This document shows, one piece after another, positions 55,239 through 64,000 of a stretch of 64,000 nucleotides of DNA. Both the position numbers and the translations under genes were made by a program. This stretch comes from an uncultured Bacteroidia bacterium (GTDB lineage Bacteria > Bacteroidota > Bacteroidia > Bacteroidales > Prolixibacteraceae): the NCBI GenBank assembly GCA_903850335.1, contig CAINLJ010000168.1:44229-108228 (forward strand), given 5' to 3'. Below the pieces are notes generated by a model. It was not told the origin of the DNA and did not search any database. It saw only the letters and a program-made list of their open reading frames with translations. The first letter of the stretch is position 1. The number at the start of each line of letters is the position of its first letter.

Positions 55239-56302
55239 TGAGTCTCTATTCAAATGATGACGACCCCGATGATCTACCCGATGATTCAGGGGAAGAGATC
55301 CAGCAGTTTGAACACTACCGATTTGTGGCTGACCCTGGTCAGGGCTTATTAAGAATCGATAAGTTCCTTGTCAACCGAATGGAAGGAACATCGAGGAACC
55401 GGATTCAGGCTGCTGCTGAAGGTGGGAGCATTTTCGTTAACGGAGTTGCTGTAAAATCAAATTACCGTGTCAAACCGGGCGAAGAAGTAACCATAATGCT
55501 CGATTACCCTCGACGGGAACTGACAATCATACCGGAAGATATCCCCTTAAACGTTGTTTATGAGGATAATGAATTAATGGTTATAAATAAACCAGCGGGC
55601 CTGGTTGTTCACCCTGGTCATGGAAATTATAGCGGAACTCTTGTAAATGGTCTCGTATTCAAATATCAGGACCTGGAACTTTATGGAGGGAATGATCCAA
55701 GACCGGGGCTAGTTCATCGCATTGATAAAAACACCTCAGGGTTACTCGTCGTAGCCAAAACGGAACTGGCTAAAATCAGCCTGGCACTCCAATTTTTCAA
55801 TAAGACGACAAAACGAAAATATGTAGCGTTAGTATGGGGAAACCTTGCTTCCGACGAGGGAACCATTGAAGGTAATATTGGTAGAAGTCCGAAAAACCGT
55901 CAGGTATTTACTGTATTTCCTGACGGGGAATACGGAAAACCTGCTGTTACTCACTATCGGGTTCTCGAGCGTTTGGGATATGTCAATCTGGTTGAATGCG
56001 TTCTTGAGACCGGGCGAACTCACCAGATCAGAGTTCACATGAAACACATCGGTCATCCGTTGTTTAACGATGATGTTTATGGAGGAGACCAGATTCTCAA
56101 GGGTACGACATTTACGAAATATAAACAATTTGTCGAAAACTGTTTCGCCCTAATTCCGGGACAGGCGCTGCATGCGAAAATCCTTGGATTTGTGCATCCT
56201 GTGACAAGACAGGAGATGATTTTTGATTCGAATCTCCCGGAGAATCTGGAAAAACTTGTCGACAAATGGCGTAATTATATATCTAACAGAGATTTGGAAT
56301 AA
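55238..56302 (+). CDS. rluD: RluA-family 23S rRNA pseudouridine synthase (RluD-like)
   Basis: 354 residues from the ATG at 55238, which overlaps the PASTA stop; a longer frame from 55175 is only read-through. An acidic N-terminal tail is followed by an S4 RNA-binding domain (LLRIDKFLVNRMEGTSRNRI) and the catalytic domain with LVHRIDKNTSGLLVVAKT (catalytic Asp) and ETGRTHQIRVHMKHIGHPLF. It isomerises uridines in helix 69 or related sites of 23S rRNA. It is 12 nt before ddl. Confidence 0.92.
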   Translation: MSLYSNDDDPDDLPDDSGEEIQQFEHYRFVADPGQGLLRIDKFLVNRMEGTSRNRIQAAAEGGSIFVNGVAVKSNYRVKPGEEVTIMLDYPRRELTIIPEDIPLNVVYEDNELMVINKPAGLVVHPGHGNYSGTLVNGLVFKYQDLELYGGNDPRPGLVHRIDKNTSGLLVVAKTELAKISLALQFFNKTTKRKYVALVWGNLASDEGTIEGNIGRSPKNRQVFTVFPDGEYGKPAVTHYRVLERLGYVNLVECVLETGRTHQIRVHMKHIGHPLFNDDVYGGDQILKGTTFTKYKQFVENCFALIPGQALHAKILGFVHPVTRQEMIFDSNLPENLEKLVDKWRNYISNRDLE

Positions 56303-56314
56303 ATTATACAAGAT

Positions 56315-57298
56315 ATGAATAAGAAAAATATTGCAGTTGTTGCCGGTGGTGACTCCTCAGAATATGTTATATCTGTAAGGAGTGGCGCCAATGTTTTGAA
56401 AGCGATTGACAGGGAACTTTTCGAACCCTGGCTAATAAGAATCAAAGGAGACGAATGGATGGTTCTCGATAATGAAGAAAATAAAATTGCCGAAATAGAC
56501 AAATCCGAATTCTCTTTTAACCTTGATAACAAGACATATAAATTTGATTACGCATATATTATAATTCACGGCACCCCGGGGGAGGACGGGATTTTACAAG
56601 GATACCTCGAAATGCTGAAAATACCATACTCCTCGTGCGGTGTTCAATCCTCTGCTCTTACTTTTAATAAATTCTTTTGTAACAATTACCTAAGAAGCTT
56701 TGGAGTACCAATGGCTAATTCGGTAAGACTCGTTGCCGGTGAAAAATACAGTGCGGCTCAAATTATTCAATCACTTGGACTCCCTTTATTTGTTAAACCC
56801 AGTGCAGGCGGCTCAAGTTTTGGAGTTACAAAAGTGAAAAAGGCGGAAGATCTTGTTGAAGCTGTGAATAAAGCTCTCGATGAAAGTCCGGAGGCTATTA
56901 TTGAACAATTTATCGATGGATCGGAGTTTACTTGTGGTGTTGTCAGAATTGGAGAGCGCAAGATTGTGTTTCCAGTCACTGAGGTAATTCCTAAGAATGA
57001 ATTTTTCGATTATGATGCCAAGTATGTACCGGGTATGGCTGATGAGATTACTCCTGCCAGGATTTCAGAAGAACTTACTTTCGATATTCAAAAAAGATCT
57101 TCTGAAATTTATGACTTGTGTAATTGCAAGGGAATCGTTCGGATTGATTATATCCTTAAGGATGAAGTTTTTTACTTTTTGGAAGTAAACACAGTTCCTG
57201 GTATGACAGAGACAAGTTTTATCCCACAACAAATAAAGGCATTAGGCATGGATCTGACCGGGTTACTGACAGAAATTATACTGGAAGGTCTGGCATGA
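56315..57298 (+). CDS. ddl: D-alanine--D-alanine ligase
   Basis: 327 residues with an ATP-grasp fold: the N-terminal NIAVVAGGDSSEYVISVRSG, IIHGTPGEDGILQGYLEMLK, LPLFVKPSAGGSSFGVTKVK, AIIEQFIDGSEFTCGVV and FLEVNTVPGMTETSFIPQQI. It joins two D-alanines for peptidoglycan. Together with the murF-alr fusion about 2 kb on, all D-Ala steps of the wall are coded within 5 kb. Confidence 0.96.
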   Translation: MNKKNIAVVAGGDSSEYVISVRSGANVLKAIDRELFEPWLIRIKGDEWMVLDNEENKIAEIDKSEFSFNLDNKTYKFDYAYIIIHGTPGEDGILQGYLEMLKIPYSSCGVQSSALTFNKFFCNNYLRSFGVPMANSVRLVAGEKYSAAQIIQSLGLPLFVKPSAGGSSFGVTKVKKAEDLVEAVNKALDESPEAIIEQFIDGSEFTCGVVRIGERKIVFPVTEVIPKNEFFDYDAKYVPGMADEITPARISEELTFDIQKRSSEIYDLCNCKGIVRIDYILKDEVFYFLEVNTVPGMTETSFIPQQIKALGMDLTGLLTEIILEGLA

Positions 57299-57562
57299 TA
57301 AGCAGTTAAAATATTCACTTTTTGTCGATATCTGTGTTAAGATCTTGTTCATAACTCCTGTAACAGCTGAATCGGGAATGGATACAATCCTGCGCCTTGT
57401 GGTATTAAAATCCTGTACTCCGTACTATTTTTGAAAGGATAAAGTGTATTTTCCCATTGTGAAAATATCGGAATAACACATTGGTAATTTTCAACCTACT
57501 GTATTTATTATCAATTAATTATTAGATATAATTAATTGTTTTTTTGCTTTAACTCTTATTTC

Positions 57563-59125
57563 ATGCCTGCTGAAACAAATAATTTTCGTAACCGGCCAAA
57601 GCCTAAAATGACTGTTGACCAGTTAAATGCCCAGTATGGGAAAATTCCACCTCAGGCACCCGAAGTAGAAGAGGCTGTACTAGGTGCATTAATGCTCGAA
57701 CGGGATGCTTTTACGGGAGTTGCAGCTATATTAAAGACCGAAAGCTTTTACAAAGAGGAACATCAGAAAATCTATAATGTTATTCAACACCTGGTTGCCA
57801 ATGAGAAACCGGTTGATCTTTTGATGGTAACCCATGAATTAAAAAACAGACAGGAACTGGATGAAGTAGGTGGCCCGGTTTATATCACTCAGTTAACCAG
57901 CAGGGTAGCTTCGGCTGCACATATCGAGTTTCATGCCCGGATCATCGCTCAAAAATACATCCAGCGCGAACTGATCCGAATATCCTCAGAGATTCAGGTT
58001 AAATCGTTCGATGATTCTATGGAACTTGACGATCTGATTGATTACGCGGAATCGTCACTATTCAAAGTTACTGAAGGAAATATATCCAAGGAATCTCAAC
58101 CGATCAAGCCACTGCTTCGTGAGGCAATAGAAAGGATTGAGGAAAACGCGAAGAAACCTGATGGACTTTCAGGAATAGCGTCAGGATTTTCGAAGCTTGA
58201 CAAAATCACTTCCGGATGGCAAAACACTGACTTAATGATTGTTGCTGCACGACCTGCGATGGGAAAAACAGCCTTTGTACTCTCTATGGCTCGTAATATG
58301 GCCGTGTTGAAACAGGTTCCTGTGGCTGTCTTTTCATTAGAGATGTCATCCATGCAGCTGGTTCTAAGGCTTATCGCCGCAGAAACTGAACTGGGATCCG
58401 AAAAAATCAAAAGCGGTAAGCTTGAAGACTGGGAGTGGGAATTGTTTAACCGCCGAATCAAAAATCTGGAGAATGCTCCTATTTTTATAGACGATACACC
58501 TGCATTATCAATTTTTGAATTCCGTGCCAAGTGCCGCAGATTGAAGATGCAGCACGACATAGGGATCGTTATTGTCGACTATTTACAACTTATGACTGCC
58601 GGGACAGAAGGGAAAGGAAACCGTGAACAGGAGGTAAGCACGATATCCAGAAACCTGAAAGCAATAGCAAAAGAGGTAAATGTGCCGATTATCGCCCTTT
58701 CGCAGTTAAATCGTTCTGTGGAATCACGTGACGGAAAGCGGCCTCAGCTTTCGGACTTGCGTGAATCGGGGGCAATTGAGCAGGATGCTGATATGGTAAT
58801 GTTCATTCACCGTCCTGAATATTATGGAATTACCCAGGATACAGATGGAAACTCGCTGCTTGGAATTGCTGAGATCATTATAGCCAAGCACAGAAACGGA
58901 TCAGTTGGAGAAGTTCAGCTTGCCTTTAAGGCTTCACTCGCGAAGTTTAGTAATCTGGAGGAGATCTCGATGGGAACGATGCCTGATGATCTGGGTGAAG
59001 GGAAAAAGGAATCGATCTATCGTTCCAAGATGAACTACGAATCGTCAGGAACCGGTATCGCAGGAATCCCATCTTCAGGATTTGGGCGGCCTGGTGATCA
59101 ATTAATAGAGGGGGCGCCTTTCTGA
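57563..59125 (+). CDS. dnaB: replicative DNA helicase
   Basis: 520 residues from the ATG at 57563 (frame opens at 57536). The N-terminal domain (PPQAPEVEEAVLGALMLERD) is followed by a linker helix and the RecA-type motor with Walker A ARPAMGKTAFVLSMARNMAV, VAVFSLEMSSMQLVLRLIAA, IVIVDYLQLM and the arginine-finger region SQLNRSVESRDGKRPQLSDL. It is the ring helicase at replication forks. No intein interrupts it. It has about 260 nt of upstream DNA with no gene and converges on murF-alr. Confidence 0.97.
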   Translation: MPAETNNFRNRPKPKMTVDQLNAQYGKIPPQAPEVEEAVLGALMLERDAFTGVAAILKTESFYKEEHQKIYNVIQHLVANEKPVDLLMVTHELKNRQELDEVGGPVYITQLTSRVASAAHIEFHARIIAQKYIQRELIRISSEIQVKSFDDSMELDDLIDYAESSLFKVTEGNISKESQPIKPLLREAIERIEENAKKPDGLSGIASGFSKLDKITSGWQNTDLMIVAARPAMGKTAFVLSMARNMAVLKQVPVAVFSLEMSSMQLVLRLIAAETELGSEKIKSGKLEDWEWELFNRRIKNLENAPIFIDDTPALSIFEFRAKCRRLKMQHDIGIVIVDYLQLMTAGTEGKGNREQEVSTISRNLKAIAKEVNVPIIALSQLNRSVESRDGKRPQLSDLRESGAIEQDADMVMFIHRPEYYGITQDTDGNSLLGIAEIIIAKHRNGSVGEVQLAFKASLAKFSNLEEISMGTMPDDLGEGKKESIYRSKMNYESSGTGIAGIPSSGFGRPGDQLIEGAPF

Positions 59126-59170
59126 TCTTTTGAAGGCAGACAATTTCCCGGATGTGGCTGGTATTGGATT

Positions 59171-61660
59171 TTATTCCTTAAAATACACCCGTTTAACACG
59201 TTGACCAATTGAAGTAAGGATTTCATAAGGAATTGTTTCCAGTGCTGATGCGATTTCAAAGACAGGAAGATTTTCTCCAAAGATTATGGCACGGTCACCT
59301 TCCCGGGCATTCACCCCTGTAATGTCCACCATGCACATATCCATGCAGATAGTGCCGATGAACGGCACCTTCACTCCGGAAATTAAAACACTCCCAACAC
59401 CATTGCCTAGTCTTCGGTTCAGGCCATCGGCATATCCGATTGGCAATACAGCTATTGTAATTGGACTCTTGGCCTCACCCTCACGTCCATAGCCTATGGT
59501 CTCGCCTCTTTCAACGTTCCTGATTTGTGAAATAGTAGTCTTCAAAGTGGCTACATTATGTAATTCGTCACGAACGCTAGCACTTGCACCATAAAGACCG
59601 ATTCCCAAACGAACCATTTCCATTTCCATCTCCGGAAAACGTTCAATCCCTGAAGAATTTAGGATGTGTCTAAGAATTTTATAATCAAATAATTCTGTCA
59701 CAATTTGGCAATATTCCATAAAAAGACGAAACTGACTCTGCGTAAATAAATCATTATCAGAATCATCACTGGCAGCAAGATGCGAAAAGACTGATCGGAT
59801 GTACATTGTTTCACGTTTCCCTATAAATTCTGCAACCTGCTTCAACTCTCCAGGCTTATCAAATCCAAGACGTTTCATTCCGGTATCCACCTTGATATGA
59901 ACAGGGAAATTATTCACCGCATTGCGTTTGAGAGCCTCATCAAATTGTTCAAGTAATTCGAAACGGTAAATATTTGGCTCAAGGCGGTTTTCGATCATTG
60001 CCTCAAAACTGTGATTTTCGGGATTCATCACTACTATTGGAACTTCAATTCCATTATTACGGAGCTCAATTCCCTCATCGGCAATAGCTACAGCCAGATA
60101 ATCTATTTTCTGATATTGCAGCACCTTTGCTATTTCAACCGATCCTGTACCATATGAGAATGCCTTAACCATCGCCATAATCTTGGTTCCAGGACTCAGC
60201 TTTTTTCGGTAATAGTTTAGATTATAGACAATTGCATCCAGGTCGATTTCCATTACAGTCTGATGTGCCTTCTGCTGCAGCAAGTCTGAGATCCGATCAA
60301 AACGAAATTGCCGTGCTCCTTTCAGGAGAATCACTTCATTATCAAAATTATTTTCTTTAAAATGAAGTAAAAATTCATCCGACGAAGAGTAGAAATGCTT
60401 ATCCCTAACAACAAATTTTGTTTCAAAACGGGATATCTCCTGCCCTATACCTATTACCCGGCCAACCTGATGCATCGAAATATAATCAGCAATCTCATTA
60501 TAAAGTAATTCAGGATCTTCGCCGGATTGCAGAATATCTGAAATAATTATTGTTGATCTTTTTTTACGGGTATCTGATTGCTGACTCATAAAGTCAAGAG
60601 CATTAACGAGTGAAGCAGTATCAGAATTATAGGTGTCGTTGATTAATATGCACCCATTGATACCCTTTTTCAGCTCCAGACGCATCGCTACCTGACTTAT
60701 TTTCAGAAACTTATTAGTCTGAATAGTTGTAAAAAACTCAGTGGCAAGCATATAAGACCAGCAGTGGATTGCATTTTCAATACTTGCTTCATCAGTAAAC
60801 GGAATTGAAATTGAAACCCTCTCAGATTTAAAAATCCCCTCAATTTTTGTCGATACTTCGCTCTTATTTTTTTGAATAATCGTTAAATCTGCAGATTTTC
60901 CAGTCGCTGACCAAGTAAATAAACGTGGGTTATTGGTGAAGGTTGTTCTTTCAATTGTTTTCTCCAACAATCCGAAATCACTACAATAGACTATTAATGA
61001 AGAATTTATAAATAATTTGATCTTTTCCTGGATGAGCTTCTCAACTGAACTGAAATTCTCAAGATGGGCAGTGCCTAAGTGGGTGAATATTCCATGGTCG
61101 GGATGCAAAATCAATTCCAGCTTCTCCATCTCACCAGGTCGGGAAATTCCAGCTTCAAAAATTGCAAGGTCAAAACGGTCGTCCATCAGCCATACTGACA
61201 TAGGATTTCCGATCTGGGAATTATAACTTCGCGGACTCCTGATCACTTTTAATTCAGGGCTTAGCAATTCGCTTAGCCATTCTTTTACGATGGTTTTGCC
61301 ATTACTGCCAGTGATTCCAACGACCGGGTATTTAAATTTGCTACGATGATGTGATGCAATTTTTTGCAATGCTTTAAGAGTATCTTCCACGACAATAAAA
61401 CAGGCCTTGGAATCAGATGCAATTTGTTCAGGCAATTGGTTAACCACGAACATAGAAACATCTTTGGATAAAGCGTCAGGAATATATTTATGTCCGTCAT
61501 TTCGCTCACTTCGTAGTGCAAAGAACAAAGTTTCCTTACCGGCCAGGATTGTTCTGCTATCGAAGGACAAAAACCGCACTACACGGTCGGGAGTTGTTGA
61601 TAATTCAGTTATCTGGCCTCCAATAACCTGGATAATATCATTCAAGGAATATAAAATCAT
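59171..61660 (-). CDS. murF-alr: fused UDP-MurNAc-tripeptide:D-Ala-D-Ala ligase / alanine racemase
   Basis: 829 residues made of two enzymes. MurF (about 1-450) has the ATP site [40 protein letters not shown] and the Mur-ligase end [19 protein letters not shown]. Alanine racemase (about 455-829) has the PLP-lysine motif [26 protein letters not shown] and the tyrosine site [19 protein letters not shown] with [11 protein letters not shown]. This fusion is a Bacteroidota hallmark and couples D-Ala supply with its use. The start codon overlaps the tdk stop (ATGA), so the two are translationally coupled. Confidence 0.96.
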   Translation of the reverse strand: MILYSLNDIIQVIGGQITELSTTPDRVVRFLSFDSRTILAGKETLFFALRSERNDGHKYIPDALSKDVSMFVVNQLPEQIASDSKACFIVVEDTLKALQKIASHHRSKFKYPVVGITGSNGKTIVKEWLSELLSPELKVIRSPRSYNSQIGNPMSVWLMDDRFDLAIFEAGISRPGEMEKLELILHPDHGIFTHLGTAHLENFSSVEKLIQEKIKLFINSSLIVYCSDFGLLEKTIERTTFTNNPRLFTWSATGKSADLTIIQKNKSEVSTKIEGIFKSERVSISIPFTDEASIENAIHCWSYMLATEFFTTIQTNKFLKISQVAMRLELKKGINGCILINDTYNSDTASLVNALDFMSQQSDTRKKRSTIIISDILQSGEDPELLYNEIADYISMHQVGRVIGIGQEISRFETKFVVRDKHFYSSSDEFLLHFKENNFDNEVILLKGARQFRFDRISDLLQQKAHQTVMEIDLDAIVYNLNYYRKKLSPGTKIMAMVKAFSYGTGSVEIAKVLQYQKIDYLAVAIADEGIELRNNGIEVPIVVMNPENHSFEAMIENRLEPNIYRFELLEQFDEALKRNAVNNFPVHIKVDTGMKRLGFDKPGELKQVAEFIGKRETMYIRSVFSHLAASDDSDNDLFTQSQFRLFMEYCQIVTELFDYKILRHILNSSGIERFPEMEMEMVRLGIGLYGASASVRDELHNVATLKTTISQIRNVERGETIGYGREGEAKSPITIAVLPIGYADGLNRRLGNGVGSVLISGVKVPFIGTICMDMCMVDITGVNAREGDRAIIFGENLPVFEIASALETIPYEILTSIGQRVKRVYFKE

Positions 61661-62241
61661 AGTACTTTATCTCCAACGTCAAAGTAACATTCGCGGCAAA
61701 GTGGTTCATAGGTTCCTCTTTCGCCAATGACAACGAGTTTATCGGAACCTTCGAAGCGATGGCTGAAATGAGCGAGGTTCCCACATCGCATGCATATGGC
61801 GTGTACTTTTGTAACATACTCAGAGCAAGCCATCAATCCAGGTATAGGACCGAAAGGCTGACCCCTGAAATCCATGTCCAGACCTGCAGCAATAACCCGT
61901 ATTCCCATGTTTGCCAATTGATTGCAAACATCAATTAGCCCATGATCAAAAAACTGTGCTTCATCAATACCTACTACATCAACATCGCCGCAAAGGAGTA
62001 AAATAGTTGCCGAGTTGTCTACAGCCGTTGAACGTATTGTTTTTTCGTCGTGCGAAACAACCTCGTTGACTGAATAACGCATGTCGATTCCAGGTTTAAA
62101 AATTTCAACTTTCTGATGGGCTATTTCGGCACGACGCAGCCTGCGTATCAATTCTTCAGTCTTTCCTGAAAACATTGACCCGGTTATTACCTCGATCCAT
62201 CCGCGTTTACGGCTATTGGGAAGATTACTTTCGATAAACAT
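61657..62241 (-). CDS. tdk: thymidine kinase
   Basis: 194 residues from the ATG at 62241 (the frame opens at 62268). It has the P-loop [20 protein letters not shown], the DEAQF motif ([20 protein letters not shown]), the lasso-loop and a complete four-cysteine zinc site (CMRCG and CREC). It phosphorylates thymidine in the salvage route. It starts divergently from the hypothetical gene at 62308 and overlaps murF-alr by 4 nt. Confidence 0.96.
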   Translation of the reverse strand: MFIESNLPNSRKRGWIEVITGSMFSGKTEELIRRLRRAEIAHQKVEIFKPGIDMRYSVNEVVSHDEKTIRSTAVDNSATILLLCGDVDVVGIDEAQFFDHGLIDVCNQLANMGIRVIAAGLDMDFRGQPFGPIPGLMACSEYVTKVHAICMRCGNLAHFSHRFEGSDKLVVIGERGTYEPLCRECYFDVGDKVL

Positions 62242-62307
62242 AGAACAAAAATAACCAAATTTATTCAAATGGTTTTTTTGTATTTTTACTTTCGAAAAAC
62301 TGGAGAG

Positions 62308-63021
62308 ATGGAAACAAAAATTCTGCTGAGCTTAATTAAGGATGATATTTTTCATTTGCAGGGAATCACCGGTGAGTTTAGGGCCGATGGGCTTCCAACA
62401 CCCGAAGAGGTGGAACTGGCACTTTTTAGGGCAAACGCACTACTTCGCCAACTTGAATTGCTTCATAAATCTTTGCAGATCATCGAAAGGCCAATGGATT
62501 TGACATTGCCCACGGAGGAATTAAAGAAAGAAATCACCCCTGTTAATCCTCTGCAATTTTCAACTGCTGAGACTGAAATGGAAATTTCTGTCATGCCCGA
62601 GGAAAAAATTCCTGTTCAGTCGCATCAGGAGGTCATAGAGCCTGAGCATGTGAAAGAGGTGGTTGAGCAGGATTTTGCGACAGATTCTCCCATATTTCAG
62701 GAGAATATTCGGGAAGAGACTACCGGCGAATCTCAACAGATGGTTAATGAACTACTATCTCAGGGAAAAAGTGAATCAGGGTATCAAATAATTCCAATCA
62801 ATAATCTTTGGGATGGGATAGGAATAAATGACCGGTTTCTTTTTATACGTGAATTATTTGGCAACGACGGCACAAAGTTTGAACTCACTGTAAATTCACT
62901 TAATAAGCTAGCAAATATTCAGGAGGCTGTTGATTACCTGAAATTAAATTTCAAATGGCACAAAACAGAAGGCAGCAAGAAATTTCTGATTTTGGTTAAA
63001 CGTCGTTTTACAAACTTCTAA
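62308..63021 (+). CDS. conserved hypothetical protein of Bacteroidota, upstream of rsmI
   Basis: 237 residues from the ATG at 62308; a frame from 62269 is longer but less likely. The N-terminus ([20 protein letters not shown]) is helical, the middle (about 75-150) is a Glu/Pro-rich low-complexity linker, and the C-terminus ([20 protein letters not shown], then [20 protein letters not shown]) is a well-ordered module that is also found in other Bacteroidota near rsmI or tdk. No signal peptide or membrane helix. Function unknown. It overlaps the rsmI start by 1 nt (TAATG), which suggests coupled translation. Confidence 0.75.
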   Translation: METKILLSLIKDDIFHLQGITGEFRADGLPTPEEVELALFRANALLRQLELLHKSLQIIERPMDLTLPTEELKKEITPVNPLQFSTAETEMEISVMPEEKIPVQSHQEVIEPEHVKEVVEQDFATDSPIFQENIREETTGESQQMVNELLSQGKSESGYQIIPINNLWDGIGINDRFLFIRELFGNDGTKFELTVNSLNKLANIQEAVDYLKLNFKWHKTEGSKKFLILVKRRFTNF

Positions 63022-63722
63022 TGAGTAAGCTTTTTATCGTTCCAACGCCGATTGGAAATCTTGAAGACATCACCCTCAGGGCAATACGAATTCTGAAGGA
63101 AGCAGATCTGATCCTTGCTGAAGACACAAGGACCTCAGCAGTTTTATTAAAACATTATCAAATTACTACAAGGCTTTCATCACATCATAAATTTAATGAA
63201 CACAAGACAGTAGAATATATTGCAGAAAGGATTTTGGCAGGCGAAAACATTGCACTTATTTCTGATGCAGGCACCCCGTCAATTTCTGATCCCGGATTTT
63301 TATTGACAAGAACCTGCCTCGGTATGGGAGTTGAAGTGGAATGTTTACCCGGGGCTACGGCCTTTGTGCCTGCCTTGGTCAATTCAGGATTTCCAAGTGA
63401 CAGGTTCTGCTTCGAAGGATTTCTGCCGCAAAAGAAGGGGAGGCAAAAGAAACTGAAGGAGCTATCGGACGAAACAAGGACAATGATCTTTTATGAATCG
63501 CCCTTTAGACTTGTGAAGGCCCTGGAGCAATTTGCCGAATATTTTGGTCCGGACAGGAGGGTGTCTGTGTCGCGTGAATTATCCAAGCTTTTTGAAGAGA
63601 ATTTCAGGGGTACTGTAACTGAGGTATTGGCCCATTTTCAATCAAAAACCGTTAAAGGGGAGATTGTTATTGTTTTGGAAGGAAAACAGGAGCCGATTTC
63701 TGACAAAAGAGACGAGGGGTAG
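63021..63722 (+). CDS. rsmI: 16S rRNA (cytidine-1402-2'-O)-methyltransferase
   Basis: 233 residues of the tetrapyrrole-methylase fold: FIVPTPIGNLEDITLRAIRI, LILAEDTRTSAVLLKHYQI, IALISDAGTPSISDPGFLL, VECLPGATAFVPALVNSGF and FYESPFRLVKALEQFAEYFG. It methylates C1402 near the ribosomal P site together with RsmH. The start overlaps the preceding hypothetical gene. Confidence 0.96.
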   Translation: MSKLFIVPTPIGNLEDITLRAIRILKEADLILAEDTRTSAVLLKHYQITTRLSSHHKFNEHKTVEYIAERILAGENIALISDAGTPSISDPGFLLTRTCLGMGVEVECLPGATAFVPALVNSGFPSDRFCFEGFLPQKKGRQKKLKELSDETRTMIFYESPFRLVKALEQFAEYFGPDRRVSVSRELSKLFEENFRGTVTEVLAHFQSKTVKGEIVIVLEGKQEPISDKRDEG

Positions 63723-64000
63723 TTTCTATGAGAATAAAACTGAACGAATAATTAAAGCATTAAAGGAAGCAACAGATAAGGATCCAGCCCTCCGTGAAGC
63801 CTTAAAAAGAACTGCGCTCTGGTAATACAACCAGACCTAAGCTCATACTGGGATGAAGCGGATCAGATAAAAAAGTTGTGGACATTAATTTTCTTTAAAA
63901 GATTTGATAGGTACTATTTATATGACAATTTCTTATTCTATTGGATAAAACCTGTTAATAAATGCTTAAAGGTGCAGAGCACCGTTTATATTTGTAGAAA
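63723..64000. other. 278-nt region after rsmI with a small coding-like remnant
   Basis: From about 63700 to 63822 the +1 frame reads FYENKTERIIKALKEATDKD and PALREALKRTALW before a TAA, with no start codon of its own. It looks protein-like but is too short to identify. The last 40 bases hold a promoter-like box. Confidence 0.4.
63971..63994 (+). promoter_or_regulatory. promoter-like site with adjacent inverted repeat
   Basis: TATATTTG at 63987-63994 matches the -7 consensus. The 13-bp inverted repeat GGTGCAGAGCACC (63971-63983) lies just upstream, between the -33 and -7 positions. It would drive a gene beyond the window. Confidence 0.45.

Noticed and set aside
1..64000. CRISPR array, prophage, insertion sequence, tRNA or rRNA genes
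   Set aside because: No regularly spaced repeats, transposase, integrase or phage structural genes, and no cloverleaf-like sequences were seen in the intergenic regions on reading.

Overview
The window reads as chromosomal DNA of a Bacteroidota member, most likely an environmental Bacteroidales or Marinilabiliales-type organism. This rests on several lineage-typical traits: promoters of the TAnnTTTG type with almost no Shine-Dalgarno sequences, a fused murF-alr gene, a type IX secretion plug protein (DUF5103), a DUF3810 metalloprotease, carboxypeptidase-regulatory-domain proteins and TonB-dependent receptors, a short AMP nucleosidase, and a DivIC/FtsB + YqgE pair. Base composition is even along the window (about 40% GC by eye). 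I see no phage, transposase, integrase, CRISPR array, rRNA or tRNA.

Layout. 0-8.8 kb: the start of panB (cut by the window edge), a NagX-type acyltransferase membrane protein, dnaK with a sigma-54-like upstream site, the T9SS plug protein, DUF3810, xseA-xseB and an unrecognised two-part protein. 8.8-15.7 kb: a TonB-dependent receptor preceded by a clear TPP riboswitch (so probably a thiamine or thiamine-precursor receptor), a broken GH51 arabinofuranosidase and a DUF5916/CBM9 outer membrane protein. 15.8-22.1 kb: recR, a GNAT acetyltransferase, a stand-alone HsdR-N-type nuclease, a carboxypeptidase-regulatory-domain protein, a decayed HEAT-repeat gene, amn, holA and a rhomboid protease. 22.1-27.1 kb: a class IV aminotransferase homologue that seems to lack its PLP lysine, then a complete HlyD/DHA2/TolC efflux operon. 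27.1-35 kb: yqgE, a divIC/ftsB-like gene, pruA, an outer membrane beta-barrel receptor, a flippase and a glycosyltransferase.

35-40.4 kb is a D-xylose catabolic block, all on the minus strand: GntR/LacI-hybrid regulator, xylulokinase, xylose isomerase and XylE-like symporter. A tandem 10-bp repeat touches the regulator's promoter, and one copy recurs before xylB. Proline catabolism is split between pruA (29 kb) and proline dehydrogenase (42 kb). 42.5-47.6 kb: an OmpH/Skp chaperone, a glycosyltransferase and a PAP2 - ArnT-like GT39 - GT2 set that looks like lipid-linked sugar transfer to an envelope acceptor. 47.7-52.1 kb: a biotin carrier and carboxyltransferase pair, an LptF/G permease and tgt (whose zinc cysteines are replaced).

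52.2-63.7 kb is a housekeeping envelope/translation/replication block: GT2, rsmG, rpmH (too short for routine ORF calling, with a textbook Bacteroidota promoter), PASTA protein, rluD, ddl, dnaB, murF-alr, tdk, a conserved hypothetical gene and rsmI. ddl and murF-alr together give D-Ala, D-Ala-D-Ala and its ligation to the muramyl tripeptide.

I did not find a clearly new multi-gene system. The most informative signals are regulatory (TPP riboswitch, xyl tandem operator, dnaK sigma-54-like site), degenerative (GH51 and HEAT pseudogenes), catalytic-residue losses (class IV aminotransferase, Tgt zinc site) and two kinds of palindromic repeat in intergenic DNA.
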